Part shown: positions 16,935 to 24,750 of the stretch, in pieces | Layout: every line of letters begins with the position of its first letter | Position numbering within the stretch: the stretch's first letter is position 1 | Assembly: GCA_016713735.1 (NCBI GenBank) | Contig: JADJOP010000001.1 | Span: forward strand, 62,001 to 126,000 | DNA from: Bryobacterales bacterium | GTDB lineage: Bacteria; Acidobacteriota; Terriglobia; Bryobacterales; Bryobacteraceae | DNA: 64,000 nucleotides | Direction of reading: 5' to 3' | The notes under the pieces: generated by a model | Seen by the model: only the letters and a program-made list of their open reading frames with translations | Database searches by the model: none | What the model was told of the DNA's origin: nothing | Position numbers and translations under genes: made by a program

Positions 16935-17903
16935 CTACTCCCGCCCCGGCATCATCTTGATTAAGCGGCTCGCGCAGGCAAGCGTTTCACAACAAACTGC
17001 AAGGACATCAAAGGCCCTGGTTGCGCTGACCTCGTTCGTTCCGTCGAGGGGCACGATGAGGTTTGGCTCCGGCGTCAACTCCAACATCGTTTGCGAAGCC
17101 TCGTCGAACTGCCCCTCAATCGCATCCTGCTTCTCGAACACCGCAAGCAGCGCCGGCAGAGCCTCGCCTGAATCGGACAGGATGTCACCGGTCCGCTCGT
17201 CGAGGTGAGGACGGTCCGCTTTCCTTGATGTCTGATCCAGATCGAGAACGCGGATCAGCAGTCGCCTCGCTACCCGGTCGCGTACCCGTGGGAGCATCCG
17301 CTCGACGGTCCTGCGGGAGAGTGGACGTCGGTTCATGCACGCGGGAATGCTGCGCTCGATATCCGGCAACTCGATCTCCGAGTCATCCTCCGTATCGGAC
17401 TCGTACCACTCGCGCTGCATCTCGACGCGCTCCAGCGCATCCCGATAGTCGAAGGCGCGGATCCACCGGTTGAGCGCTCCGAGGAACAGTGAGGCGAATG
17501 TGACCGGCAGTCTCGGATGTTCGGCCTCCAGCAGTCGAAGTGTTGGGCCGAGGACAACGTACCCCGCGGACTCCGGCTCAAGGATCAGAAAGATGAGATC
17601 AGAAGCGGCGTTGTCATCCCGACGACGCCCGTCGAAGTGATCCAAGCTCGTGGACAAGGTCACACTGAGTTGGAAATGGGCTGCGATCTCCCCTCCGGAG
17701 TGATCCGCCCCCCAGCGATCCAAGGATCGCTTGAGGAACGCGAACGGATTGCCATCGCTGGCTGACCACTCCTCCGCGGATACTATCCCCGCTTTTAGGA
17801 GTGTAGACGCCACGCGAGCTGCCACCTCGGACCCATGCCAGAGTTGCTGCTCCCTCGGGACGCCTTCCAGCCGTGGAATCGTGAGTCCCGAACCGGGCGC
17901 CAT
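16935..17903 (-). CDS. PRTRC system protein F
   Basis: A 322-residue protein; I take ATG 17903 because it overlaps the upstream stop as TGATG. It begins MAPGSGLTIPRLEGVPREQ and contains SEVAARVASTLLKAGIVSAE and FASLFLGALNRWIRAFDYRD. Position between C and B and the overall size fit PRTRC protein F, whose function is not known. An acidic stretch (ESDTEDDSEIELPDIE) occurs in the middle. The assignment rests more on context than on strong motifs. Confidence 0.65.
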   Translation of the reverse strand: MAPGSGLTIPRLEGVPREQQLWHGSEVAARVASTLLKAGIVSAEEWSASDGNPFAFLKRSLDRWGADHSGGEIAAHFQLSVTLSTSLDHFDGRRRDDNAASDLIFLILEPESAGYVVLGPTLRLLEAEHPRLPVTFASLFLGALNRWIRAFDYRDALERVEMQREWYESDTEDDSEIELPDIERSIPACMNRRPLSRRTVERMLPRVRDRVARRLLIRVLDLDQTSRKADRPHLDERTGDILSDSGEALPALLAVFEKQDAIEGQFDEASQTMLELTPEPNLIVPLDGTNEVSATRAFDVLAVCCETLACASRLIKMMPGRE

Positions 17904-18142
17904 CAAACCACCGGCGGCAACCATCCGGCGGGCGCCGAGATCGGCGGCGTCACGAGGCGTCGATGCAACGAACCTTGGAGCGCTTGAATGATCAAGTCGG
18001 ATGCCTTCTGCCATTCCGTGTGTTTTGTGAACCTCATCAGAGCGGTGGGCTGGACGCCCTTTGCATTCGGGAACTCGAAGCCCTGCGCTACCGCCTCCAA
18101 CTCGCGCAGGGCTTCCTCGTAGCGACGACCGCGGCGGCGCAT
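17903..18142 (-). CDS. Small PRTRC-cassette protein of unknown function
   Basis: A 79-residue protein from ATG 18142, six bases after the stop of protein C, ending with a TGATG overlap onto protein F. It reads MRRRGRRYEEALRELEAVA then GFEFPNAKGVQPTALMRFTK and SDLIIQALQGS, a plausible helical small protein. It is not one of the named PRTRC components that I can recognise. Confidence 0.6.
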   Translation of the reverse strand: MRRRGRRYEEALRELEAVAQGFEFPNAKGVQPTALMRFTKHTEWQKASDLIIQALQGSLHRRLVTPPISAPAGWLPPVV

Positions 18143-18148
18143 CCGTTT

Positions 18149-18358
18149 TCACCCCTTACTTCCGACGGCGCGGTCGAACGAGTAGCGCAGCTTGTTGCCG
18201 ATCGCCTCCGGACCATTCACGACTGCGGTCGCTAGTTCCGGATACGTCCCGCAATAGAAATTGCGGACATCGTCGGCGGTCATGGCTTTGTTTGGATCTG
18301 GCAAGCGAACGCCTGAGAAAAGGAATTCTCTGACGGGCTTGGTGACGGTCAGTGCCAT
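18149..18358 (-). CDS. PRTRC system protein C
   Basis: A 69-residue protein, MALTVTKPVREFLFSGVRLP then DPNKAMTADDVRNFYCGTYP and the ending YSFDRAVGSKG. The R-x-F-x-Y/F-G-x-x-L-x-D-P start, the DVRxFY..YPEL core and the terminal RAVGxKG are diagnostic of PRTRC protein C. The start ATG 18358 is preceded by GAGAGAGG. This is the strongest single identifier of the cassette. Confidence 0.88.
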   Translation of the reverse strand: MALTVTKPVREFLFSGVRLPDPNKAMTADDVRNFYCGTYPELATAVVNGPEAIGNKLRYSFDRAVGSKG

Positions 18359-18377
18359 GTGAACCTCTCTCTCTGTT

Positions 18378-18911
18378 TCAGTTGGCGTCCGCCGCCGTGT
18401 TCGCCGGCGCGCTCGGCGCCTCAGTCGAATCCACTTGTTCGCTCGCAGGAGCGGCCAGTGCGTCCACCTGGTCGAACAACCCCATGCTCTGCGGAGGCTG
18501 TGCCTTCGGCTTCGCAACGTCAGGTTTTTCGCCTTCGACCGGGGTGGCCTTCTTGCCGCCGTTCCCCACAACCTTCTGTTTCCGCTTGGCGGCATCCTCG
18601 CGGGCGGACCGCTCGGCTTCCGCGATCTCTGCCTGGATCGCCGCAAGGTTGGTGTTCAATCCCACGTGCGATTCAACGAATGTGGCGATCTGCTGGACAA
18701 GTTCGGCGTCCAGTTCGGCCGCCGTGCCGGTGACACACAGCGGAGTCGTCAGGGCCGGGTTCTCGCCGGACGAGATCTGCCGGGGGCAGACGTTGACGAC
18801 GAGTTGTTCGCCTTCGTCGAGTTTCGAGATGGTGATGAGAACGGCGCGGTGCGGCAGCAAAGGCGCCAACTTGGAAAAGAGCCCCTTGGCAGGCTCATTT
18901 ATCGCGCTCAT
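18378..18911 (-). CDS. PRTRC system protein E
   Basis: A 177-residue protein starting at ATG 18911 with AAAGGA upstream and an ATGA overlap with the preceding stop. The N-terminus (GLFSKLAPLLPHRAVLITIS, KLDEGEQLVVNVCP) matches PRTRC protein E; the middle has a charged coiled-coil stretch (AAIQAEIAEAERSAREDAAK) and the C-terminus is Ala/Pro-rich and probably disordered. It precedes protein C by 19 bases. Function unknown. Confidence 0.75.
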   Translation of the reverse strand: MSAINEPAKGLFSKLAPLLPHRAVLITISKLDEGEQLVVNVCPRQISSGENPALTTPLCVTGTAAELDAELVQQIATFVESHVGLNTNLAAIQAEIAEAERSAREDAAKRKQKVVGNGGKKATPVEGEKPDVAKPKAQPPQSMGLFDQVDALAAPASEQVDSTEAPSAPANTAADAN

Positions 18912-19108
18912 AAGATGGTCCTTTCTTCGGATGGTTGAATTGCTCGATGGGTAGTGCAGTAGGATTCGAGCAGTTCCCGCTTTCCCGTGATCTGAGCGCT
19001 CAATTCCTCGATCTCTCGCCGTAGCCACGGTTCGGAAGCCCGCGACAGCACTTCGTCGAGCGCATCCTCCAAGCCCGCGAGAATTCCAGTGACGAAGTCG
19101 GCCGTCAT
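18908..19108 (-). CDS. Small coiled-coil protein, translationally coupled
   Basis: A 66-residue protein with ATGA overlaps at both ends (19105-19108 with the DUF3150-like gene, 18908-18911 with protein E), so it is firmly in the operon. MTADFVTGILAGLEDALDEV then REIEELSAQITGKRELLESY suggests two helices with heptad character. No family is recognised. Confidence 0.65.
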   Translation of the reverse strand: MTADFVTGILAGLEDALDEVLSRASEPWLRREIEELSAQITGKRELLESYCTTHRAIQPSEERTIL

Positions 19109-20109
19109 GCCAACTGCTCCTCGCCGTCGTCGAGCCGGAACTTGCGACCGCCGGACTTCATGAGCATCGAGTCGAGCCGCGCGGCGATGTCGGCCATTCC
19201 CTGCTGCACGTTCGACCTCAGGTCGCCAGTGGTGCGCAGATCATCGGCGTCGATTCCTTGCAGCATCCCGCGCGCCTCGGCCACGAGCCTCTGGAGCGCG
19301 GCGTCATCGGTGACGTTGCGGAATTCGAAGTTCGCCAGGAACTCGACCAGGTTCGAAACGGTGGTTTCCTTGAACCGGAGCGGCTTGCCGTCGGTGCCTT
19401 CCTTGAGCCGGTCCGCCATGTGCTGGACGAGCCTAGCCATCGTTTCCCGCAGCACGAGTTGGATCTCCGACGAGGCCTCGGCCATCCGCTGTGCCGCCTT
19501 CTCCCGCTCCTGCTCCCACACTTCCTTGGAAATGCCCTTGAGCCGGTCCGGCACGCCGAAGCTCACGTATTGCCACGATAAGCCGAACTCCCGCTCGGCG
19601 TCCTCGACCGGCGGGTAATCGGCCGGGTTGTACAGCGAGCGGAGCCGGGTGGCGGCATCCTGGCACAGGCTCGGATAGGCAGCGAGGAACGCCTTTACCA
19701 GTTCCTTTCGGTCTTCGGCGAATTGCCGGAGCCGGCTTTCGACGGTCTCGATGGCGGTGATCGGAAGGAGATGAATCCCGATCTCGAACGGTAGGCAGAT
19801 GCTGTAAAGGAAGCGCCGGATCTCGCCGTCGAAGCGGTTGACCGCCTTCAGCTCCGCCGAGTCGAGTCGAAACTTCGACACTCGGAGGAGATCCTTGTCG
19901 GCGTCCGCCTCGATTTGCGAAGTGGAGACCTTTCGGGTGTTGCCCATCGTGGACAACCGAACCTTGATGCAGACGGTCTTTCGAGCGAGGTCCACACCGG
20001 GATCGGTGACAGACACAGTGATGGGGGCCTCCTGACCACCGCCGTCGCCCACCGTCGCGGGAGCCGGCTGCGCTGAAGCGAACGAGAAGAGTTGTGTTTG
20101 GGTAGCCAT
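19105..20109 (-). CDS. DUF3150-like protein
   Basis: A 334-residue protein from ATG 20109 (MATQTQLFSFASAQPAPATV), with CAGGAGGCGCC upstream. Segments VSKFRLDSAELKAVNRFDGE, RRFLYSICLPFEIGIHLLPI and RLRQFAEDRKELVKAFLAAY match what I recall of DUF3150, a family common in phages and plasmids next to AAA ATPases. The central and C-terminal parts are helical and charged. Function unknown; here it sits between a radical-SAM gene and the PRTRC cassette. Family call from memory, moderate certainty. Confidence 0.6.
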   Translation of the reverse strand: MATQTQLFSFASAQPAPATVGDGGGQEAPITVSVTDPGVDLARKTVCIKVRLSTMGNTRKVSTSQIEADADKDLLRVSKFRLDSAELKAVNRFDGEIRRFLYSICLPFEIGIHLLPITAIETVESRLRQFAEDRKELVKAFLAAYPSLCQDAATRLRSLYNPADYPPVEDAEREFGLSWQYVSFGVPDRLKGISKEVWEQEREKAAQRMAEASSEIQLVLRETMARLVQHMADRLKEGTDGKPLRFKETTVSNLVEFLANFEFRNVTDDAALQRLVAEARGMLQGIDADDLRTTGDLRSNVQQGMADIAARLDSMLMKSGGRKFRLDDGEEQLA

Positions 20110-20186
20110 TCCTGGCGCCTCCTGGATTTGAATTGGTTGTGTGTGAATCAGGTGGACTGGGCCCGCGCCGGGCGGGCGCGACGTTC

Positions 20187-20789
20187 TCAGACGGGCAGTC
20201 CGGCGACGGGAAACCCCGTTACCTGGACGAGCCCGTGAGGCTCTATGTGGACCTCGACTTCCTGTGGTGCGAAATCGTGGTCGCAGTACCGGTCTGTGAA
20301 AAGAAGCAGTTCCTGGTTGGCGCTGGAGCGGAGAGGGAGCGCGCTGGGCCGTGTCGCGACGTAGCGGCCGAGCACGGCGAAGTCCAGAAACGAGCGGATG
20401 CTCGCCCACACTTCGCGTCGTGCCGTTTGCGCGATCTCGGGAGTCGTCCGGAAACGACCCGCCTCCAGTTCTCGCAGCGAGTACCCGGAGTACATTCCGA
20501 AGCCCAGTTGAGGCAACCGCCGGCTCAGGGATTCGATCACATCGAATAGTGCAGGCGCCTGCTGCATCGGCTCGCCGCCGGAGAAGGTGACTCCGTCGAG
20601 GGTCCTGACTCCGTTCGCGCGGACCACCCATGCAGCCACCTCCGCCGGGTCGTGGTCGAGTCCGGTGAACGGGTGGCTGGCCACGTTGAAACAGCCGGGA
20701 CAGTTGAGGTTGCATCCTTGCAGATGAACCACCGCGCGCAGGCCAGGTCCGTTCACGCGGCTGCCTTCGATGAATCCGTGTACCAACAT
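20187..20789 (-). CDS. Radical-SAM protein of the NrdG-like activating-enzyme type
   Basis: A 200-residue protein with the iron-sulfur motif C26-x3-C30-x2-C33 (LQGCNLNCPGC) and the SAM-contact motif GGEP at 71-74. Length and architecture match short single-cluster radical-SAM activases such as the anaerobic ribonucleotide reductase activator, but no nrdD is present in the window. It would generate a 5'-deoxyadenosyl radical to modify a partner. It is in one operon with DUF1257, DUF2997 and an AAA ATPase, so one of those is a candidate substrate (inference). Confidence 0.8.
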   Translation of the reverse strand: MLVHGFIEGSRVNGPGLRAVVHLQGCNLNCPGCFNVASHPFTGLDHDPAEVAAWVVRANGVRTLDGVTFSGGEPMQQAPALFDVIESLSRRLPQLGFGMYSGYSLRELEAGRFRTTPEIAQTARREVWASIRSFLDFAVLGRYVATRPSALPLRSSANQELLLFTDRYCDHDFAPQEVEVHIEPHGLVQVTGFPVAGLPV

Positions 20790-20815
20790 GGAGACCTCCG
20801 GCTTCGCCGCGTGAC

Positions 20816-21010
20816 TCAGGCCTGCTTCTGGCTGGCCTTCACCACCGAGGCCTGCGCGTAAAACTCTCGCTTGTTGCGCGTCACGCTGACGGTGTCGCTT
20901 CCCTGGAACGCCTTCGCCACCTCGGCACAGCCTTGCCCCTGAAAACCTTCGAGGTCGATCGAGCTGTTGCCCTGCTCGTCGATTTCAATCGTCACGGTCT
21001 TTTCCCGCAT
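20816..21010 (-). CDS. DUF2997-family small protein
   Basis: A 64-residue protein from ATG 21010 (MREKTVTIEIDEQGNSSIDL) with GAGAGGAG upstream, 13 bases after the DUF1257 stop. The pattern of a beta strand, EGFQGQGC and a C-terminal KREFYA matches DUF2997, which in cyanobacteria and plastid-related genomes lies beside DUF1257. Function unknown. Confidence 0.65.
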   Translation of the reverse strand: MREKTVTIEIDEQGNSSIDLEGFQGQGCAEVAKAFQGSDTVSVTRNKREFYAQASVVKASQKQA

Positions 21011-21023
21011 CGCCCGACTCCTC

Positions 21024-21437
21024 TCAGCGCACGGCAAACCGCAGTTGCACTTTCTTGCCCTGCCGCGTATCGATCACTTCCCGTCCGCAGAAGACGTAAC
21101 CCCTGGCCTTCGCGATCGCCATCGTCTGGCACTCTTTGTAAGCCTGGGACACCCGGCCGAGCCAAGCCGTGTCGAAGCCAATGCCCCGGTCGTACTCGCT
21201 GATGATCGCCCGGTAGACGCCGCCGGCGTCACGCGCGAAGCCGATGTCGTTGGACGCCGAATCCAACTGCCGCCGCGGGATGATGACCTGCGCGCGTTCG
21301 GCGCGTTCGTCCCCCATGTAACCGACGAGCGCTCGGCCCTCACGGCACACTTCCGGGTTGTAGCCGAGTTGCCGCAGGGCGCCGACAAGGTGTTGCTCAT
21401 CGGTCACCGAAATCGTTGTCGCCACGTATTTGCTCAA
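21024..21437 (-). CDS. DUF1257 (Ycf35-like) protein
   Basis: A 137-residue protein starting at TTG 21437 (SKYVATTISVTDEQHLVGAL), behind GGAAAGAGG. The pattern VTDEQHLVGALRQLGY, later DIGFARDAGGVYRAIISEYD and KARGYVFCGREVID fits DUF1257/Ycf35. Biochemistry unknown; cyanobacterial genomes often pair it with DUF2997. It follows a Ycf46-like AAA ATPase by 24 bases, recreating an association known from photosynthetic lineages inside a mobile-type island. Confidence 0.7.
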   Translation of the reverse strand: MSKYVATTISVTDEQHLVGALRQLGYNPEVCREGRALVGYMGDERAERAQVIIPRRQLDSASNDIGFARDAGGVYRAIISEYDRGIGFDTAWLGRVSQAYKECQTMAIAKARGYVFCGREVIDTRQGKKVQLRFAVR

Positions 21438-21461
21438 CTTGTGCCTCTTTCCGTCGCCGCT

Positions 21462-22979
21462 CTACTCTGTTTCTGTAGCCCGGAACGCCCGTTTGCCGGC
21501 GACAGCCGCCACCGGTTGGTCCGCCGAGAAGACGCCAGGGTTGCTGGCGCTCAGAAAGCGGCCGGAAGCCTGACGGCGCAACGCCTCGATCTGATCCGCC
21601 GCAGACCTGGTGATCGGAACGATATACTCCGCCGACTCCTTCAGCGACAGCTTCAATCGCCATGCTTTCCGGCAACACTCCCGGATTTCAGCGCCGGTCC
21701 ACCCCTCGTCCTTCGGCAGGTCCCCTCTGAGGTTCCATCGCTTGAGGTAGATTTCCCAGATCGACCTGCGCTCCTCCGCGGAAGGCAGATCGAAGAAGAA
21801 CGTGCCCAGCGTGAATCGCCGGCGCAGTTCCGGCGGCAGGCTCGTGATCGAATTGCAGGTCGCGATCCACAAGCTACGCCCCTGCGAGATCGCATCGACT
21901 ACTTGGAGCGCGGCGCGCAACCGCTCGCCGGAGCCTCCAACAAGCGAGCTCTGCATCGCGGAGAGGTCGAAGGCGATCGTCGGAATACCGATGCTGTTGC
22001 CGGCGGCCTTAGCGGCGGCCGACTTGGCGCATCCTGCCGGGCCTAACAGCACGACTCCATCCGCACCGCGATCCTGCATCCAGCTCAGTATGGTGCCGGT
22101 CATTTCCGTCTTGACGCCGGACATGTCGGTGCCGGTGCCGGCGAACGCCTTCTCGATCTCGTCCACGAACACAATCACGCGCGGCGCTTCCTCGCCGTGC
22201 AACACGGCTTTCAAGAAACGTTTTATCTGGTGACACCCGCCGATGTCATTAAAGGTCTCGCCGCCGCGCCAAACGCTCAGTCCGGGCGTCTGCTCCACGG
22301 CCTGTCGCTTGCGCTCCCAGAGACGTTCCAGGTCGAGCCCTTTCTTCGTGATCGACATCGCCAGGACCTGCTCGGCCGGATACGCCGCCAGCCCCACCAG
22401 CGCGTCGACCGCCCTGGTGACGAGCGCGTCGTCGGGCGGGTCGAGTTCCGCAGCCTCGAACGTTTCGATGACCAGCTTGTGGAGGTCCTCCGGCGAAGGC
22501 AGAGGTTCGTCGATCACCATCACGTCGTTCTGCAACTCGACTGGAAGGACCGCTCCTGGCGTGGCCACCAGGACGAGCGTTTGTCCGCCGACCTTGAAGG
22601 TGTCCCGCAGGTTCCAGATGCCCTGGAGCACGTCCACCTGCTCCCAGATCCGCTGCGGATTGAGGAGGCACACGACGGCGTCCGCGAAACTGTTCTGCGC
22701 GGTGCCGCGCTGGAGCGCGAGAAAAAGGTCGGGCGGCGACATCGCCGATGCGTTCTCGCCGAATGCTTGCATCGTCGCCTCTTTGCCGGCGTCGTTGCGC
22801 CCAACGAGACCGCCGAGGATATCCCAGGAGATCATCGGCGCATGTCCGTTCGTGCCCAAGCTTGCGGCGACCTGCGCCATGGCGCTGCTCGGGTCCGCGG
22901 TGCGGACGGCAACGAGCGGCGTTCCCGCACGACGGGCCGCTTTGAACGTAGATCGAAACTCTTCGGTGGAACGTATCAT
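21462..22979 (-). CDS. Ycf46-like AAA ATPase with Walker B ahead of Walker A
   Basis: A 505-residue protein. Residues 1-240 resemble the N-terminal region of Ycf46-like proteins (QTLVLVATPGAVLPVELQND, LPSPEDLHKLVIETF). After GGCHQIKRFLKAVLHG comes VIVFVDEIEKAFAG (268-281), a Walker B, then GTILSWMQD, and only then the P-loop LLGPAGCAKSAAAKAAG (311-327; Ala where Gly usually precedes Lys). Sensor-1-like LWIATCNS (370-377) and arginine-finger RRRF (386-389) follow. The segment order is therefore rearranged relative to ordinary AAA modules. It is followed by DUF1257, DUF2997, radical-SAM and DUF3150-like genes. The start is ATG 22979 with a weak ribosome site. Confidence 0.8.
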   Translation of the reverse strand: MIRSTEEFRSTFKAARRAGTPLVAVRTADPSSAMAQVAASLGTNGHAPMISWDILGGLVGRNDAGKEATMQAFGENASAMSPPDLFLALQRGTAQNSFADAVVCLLNPQRIWEQVDVLQGIWNLRDTFKVGGQTLVLVATPGAVLPVELQNDVMVIDEPLPSPEDLHKLVIETFEAAELDPPDDALVTRAVDALVGLAAYPAEQVLAMSITKKGLDLERLWERKRQAVEQTPGLSVWRGGETFNDIGGCHQIKRFLKAVLHGEEAPRVIVFVDEIEKAFAGTGTDMSGVKTEMTGTILSWMQDRGADGVVLLGPAGCAKSAAAKAAGNSIGIPTIAFDLSAMQSSLVGGSGERLRAALQVVDAISQGRSLWIATCNSITSLPPELRRRFTLGTFFFDLPSAEERRSIWEIYLKRWNLRGDLPKDEGWTGAEIRECCRKAWRLKLSLKESAEYIVPITRSAADQIEALRRQASGRFLSASNPGVFSADQPVAAVAGKRAFRATETE

Positions 22980-23090
22980 CGAAACTCACTTTGAGGAAGA
23001 AAAAACGGAAGGATGATCGCTACCGGCTGTCAGCGGCGAACGTCATTCAGACCCAGCCGAATGCCGTTGCCAGCCCTTGCGGAGCTGTGC

Positions 23091-23124
23091 TTGCAATGTG
23101 GCCACATATGGCTATAATTCGTGT
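23091..23124 (+). promoter_or_regulatory. Consensus sigma-70-type promoter and palindrome for a leaderless toxin-antitoxin operon
   Basis: TTGCAA at 23091-23096 and TATAAT at 23113-23118 are separated by 16 bases. The spacer starts with the perfect palindrome TGTGGCCACA (23097-23106), a likely operator for antitoxin autorepression. The antitoxin ATG at 23125 is only seven bases past the -10 box, where transcription would start, and no ribosome site precedes it, so the mRNA is probably leaderless. Confidence 0.75.
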
Positions 23125-23409
23125 ATGGAGACTGGCATACGCGAATTGAAAGACAACCTCAGTCGGTACATTCGGAGAATGGAGGCGGGCGAACGTATCA
23201 TCGTCACTGCCCATGGGCGGGCTGTGGCCGAACTTGTCCCCCCGGCCGCAGGGCGTCACGACCGGATTGGCCAGTTCGACCAACTCGTGGCCTCTGGCGT
23301 GATCACGCCGCCGGTTGAGGACGGTGACCCCCTGGAAGGTTGCCCCGAGATTCGGCTTCCTGTGGGTACGGCAGCCGCCCTAGTTGATAGCGACCGTGAC
23401 GAAGGCTAA
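23125..23409 (+). CDS. Phd/YefM-type antitoxin
   Basis: A 94-residue protein, METGIRELKDNLSRYIRRME then GERIIVTAHGRAVAELVPP, the canonical Phd/YefM N-terminal DNA-binding fold. The C-terminal part (DGDPLEGCPEIRLPVGTAAA) would wrap the toxin. It overlaps the start of the PIN-domain gene and is the only clear plus-strand operon in the middle of the island. It neutralises the ribonuclease toxin and represses its own promoter. Confidence 0.88.
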   Translation: METGIRELKDNLSRYIRRMEAGERIIVTAHGRAVAELVPPAAGRHDRIGQFDQLVASGVITPPVEDGDPLEGCPEIRLPVGTAAALVDSDRDEG

Positions 23410-23875
23410 GGCAAGTCCGCGCCGTACCCCGCGGCCTTCACCTGCCGCCAGGGGCGGGACCGCCAGGCGCTACATCGAATCAAGCGCCTTGGTTGCAGCA
23501 GTGCTCGAGGGCGATGCGGCCGCGAAAGCCTCCATTCGTGCCAAGGGTCAGCGGGTCACATCGGCTCTCACGATTACTGAAGCCAGCCGCGCCGTTCTTC
23601 GCGCACACCTCTCGGGGAGGGTCACCGCACAGCAGCATCAGGCAGTACTGCTCACTCTCCAGAGGTTCGCCCGGCGTTGCCACATCGTAGGCGTCACTGA
23701 ACCGATCCTTACCCGCGCCAGACGCCCCTTTCCCGTGGAACCGATCCGCACGCTGGACGCCCTTCATCTCGCGACCGCAGAATCATTGGGCGACCCGCCC
23801 GCCCTTCTGGTCATCGTCACACGTGACCTCCGAGTCCGTGACAACGCCACTGCGATGGGCCATCCGGTTGAATAA
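23384..23875 (+). CDS. PIN-domain toxin (VapC-like)
   Basis: Up to 163 residues from TTG 23384, or from GTG 23396 (MTKAKASPRR); the first 28 residues are basic and may not be part of the fold. The PIN core starts YIESSALVAAVLEGD, with Glu where Asp is usual, and includes TLDALHLATAESLG and VTRDLRVRDNATAMG with the remaining acidic residues. VapC toxins are magnesium-dependent ribonucleases, commonly cleaving tRNA. Overlap with the antitoxin supports the pair. Confidence 0.85.
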   Translation: MIATVTKAKASPRRTPRPSPAARGGTARRYIESSALVAAVLEGDAAAKASIRAKGQRVTSALTITEASRAVLRAHLSGRVTAQQHQAVLLTLQRFARRCHIVGVTEPILTRARRPFPVEPIRTLDALHLATAESLGDPPALLVIVTRDLRVRDNATAMGHPVE

Positions 23876-23932
23876 CTGGCCCGGCTTGGCTTAAAGAACA
23901 CATGACGGCCGCGCACGAGACTATCGATTCCT

Positions 23933-24718
23933 TCAGCGAATCCGCACGTGATGACCCTTGACAAGCCGCGCGCCGGCGACCGGTGAGTTGTTCGCGAACG
24001 CCGCGCGAACCGAGGAAACGTGGACTTCCCAGCCATCGCGACCGATGGTCCGTTCGAGCCGTCGCCGCGTTTCACCTTCTGGTAACAGGGAGACGATCTC
24101 CCGCAATTCCGCTTTGCTAAAGCGGAGGTCTCGTTCCCAAAACTCCTCGCCGATCTGGGCCGGGTCGTCGATCACCAGAGACGGTGTGCTGTTCGCCTGC
24201 ATCCCGATGCTCGCCTTCTCACCTTCGAGCTTCCGCAAGCCGCGTGACATCATGAACGCCAACAGCATTGTCCTCAGGCGGGACACCAGCGCCTCAGCCG
24301 CTCGCTTCCGTGCCGACAGTCGATCAACCTCCTCACCGCAGATCCGCGCGATCGACTCCTGCCAGCGCACGTATCCGGCGACGCGATCAACCTTCGTCCG
24401 GAAGGCTTCGATGTAATGGTTGATCTCGTCAACGAGCTCCTGCGGGAGTTCGCCGCCCGGCTCCGCGGCGTCTTCGGCCAAGTCCATCAATTCGATCAGC
24501 CGATCGTCGAGATCGAACAGCGAACGTGGGTCGCGTTCAGCCTTTCGAACGACTCGATGCCGAAGAGCCTCGATCACGTCCGCGACCCGCTCGCGGGCGG
24601 ATTCGCGCAACTGGCCACCGGGCGATTCCTGCTCCGCGTCCTTGAGCAACGCCGCAAGCCGCTCGCCCAGATCGAACACCGACTCCGCCTCGCGCGTGTA
24701 TGACAAGGCCGCCGCCAT
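23933..24718 (-). CDS. Siphovirus Gp157-like protein
   Basis: A 261-residue protein from ATG 24718 with AGGAGGTG six bases upstream. The first half is a long coiled-coil-forming region (ELVDEINHYIEAFRTKVDRV, EEVDRLSARKRAAEALVSRL), and KLEGEKASIGMQANSTPSLV leading to VIDDPAQIGEEFW is the hallmark beta element of the Gp157 family found in phages and plasmids. Its role is not well defined; in phages it is near recombination and replication genes. Here it follows the helicase. Confidence 0.78.
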   Translation of the reverse strand: MAAALSYTREAESVFDLGERLAALLKDAEQESPGGQLRESARERVADVIEALRHRVVRKAERDPRSLFDLDDRLIELMDLAEDAAEPGGELPQELVDEINHYIEAFRTKVDRVAGYVRWQESIARICGEEVDRLSARKRAAEALVSRLRTMLLAFMMSRGLRKLEGEKASIGMQANSTPSLVIDDPAQIGEEFWERDLRFSKAELREIVSLLPEGETRRRLERTIGRDGWEVHVSSVRAAFANNSPVAGARLVKGHHVRIR

Positions 24719-24750
24719 CGTACACCTCCTGTTGAACAAGCCCCCGGCGC

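Noticed and set aside
20187..20789. The radical-SAM protein as a true anaerobic ribonucleotide reductase activator (nrdG)
   Set aside because: No nrdD-like gene is present and the neighbours are DUF1257/DUF2997/AAA; only the fold class can be claimed.
21462..22979. The Walker order as an artefact of a frame shift
   Set aside because: All motifs are in one uninterrupted frame of 505 codons; only a larger rearrangement of the assembly could create it.
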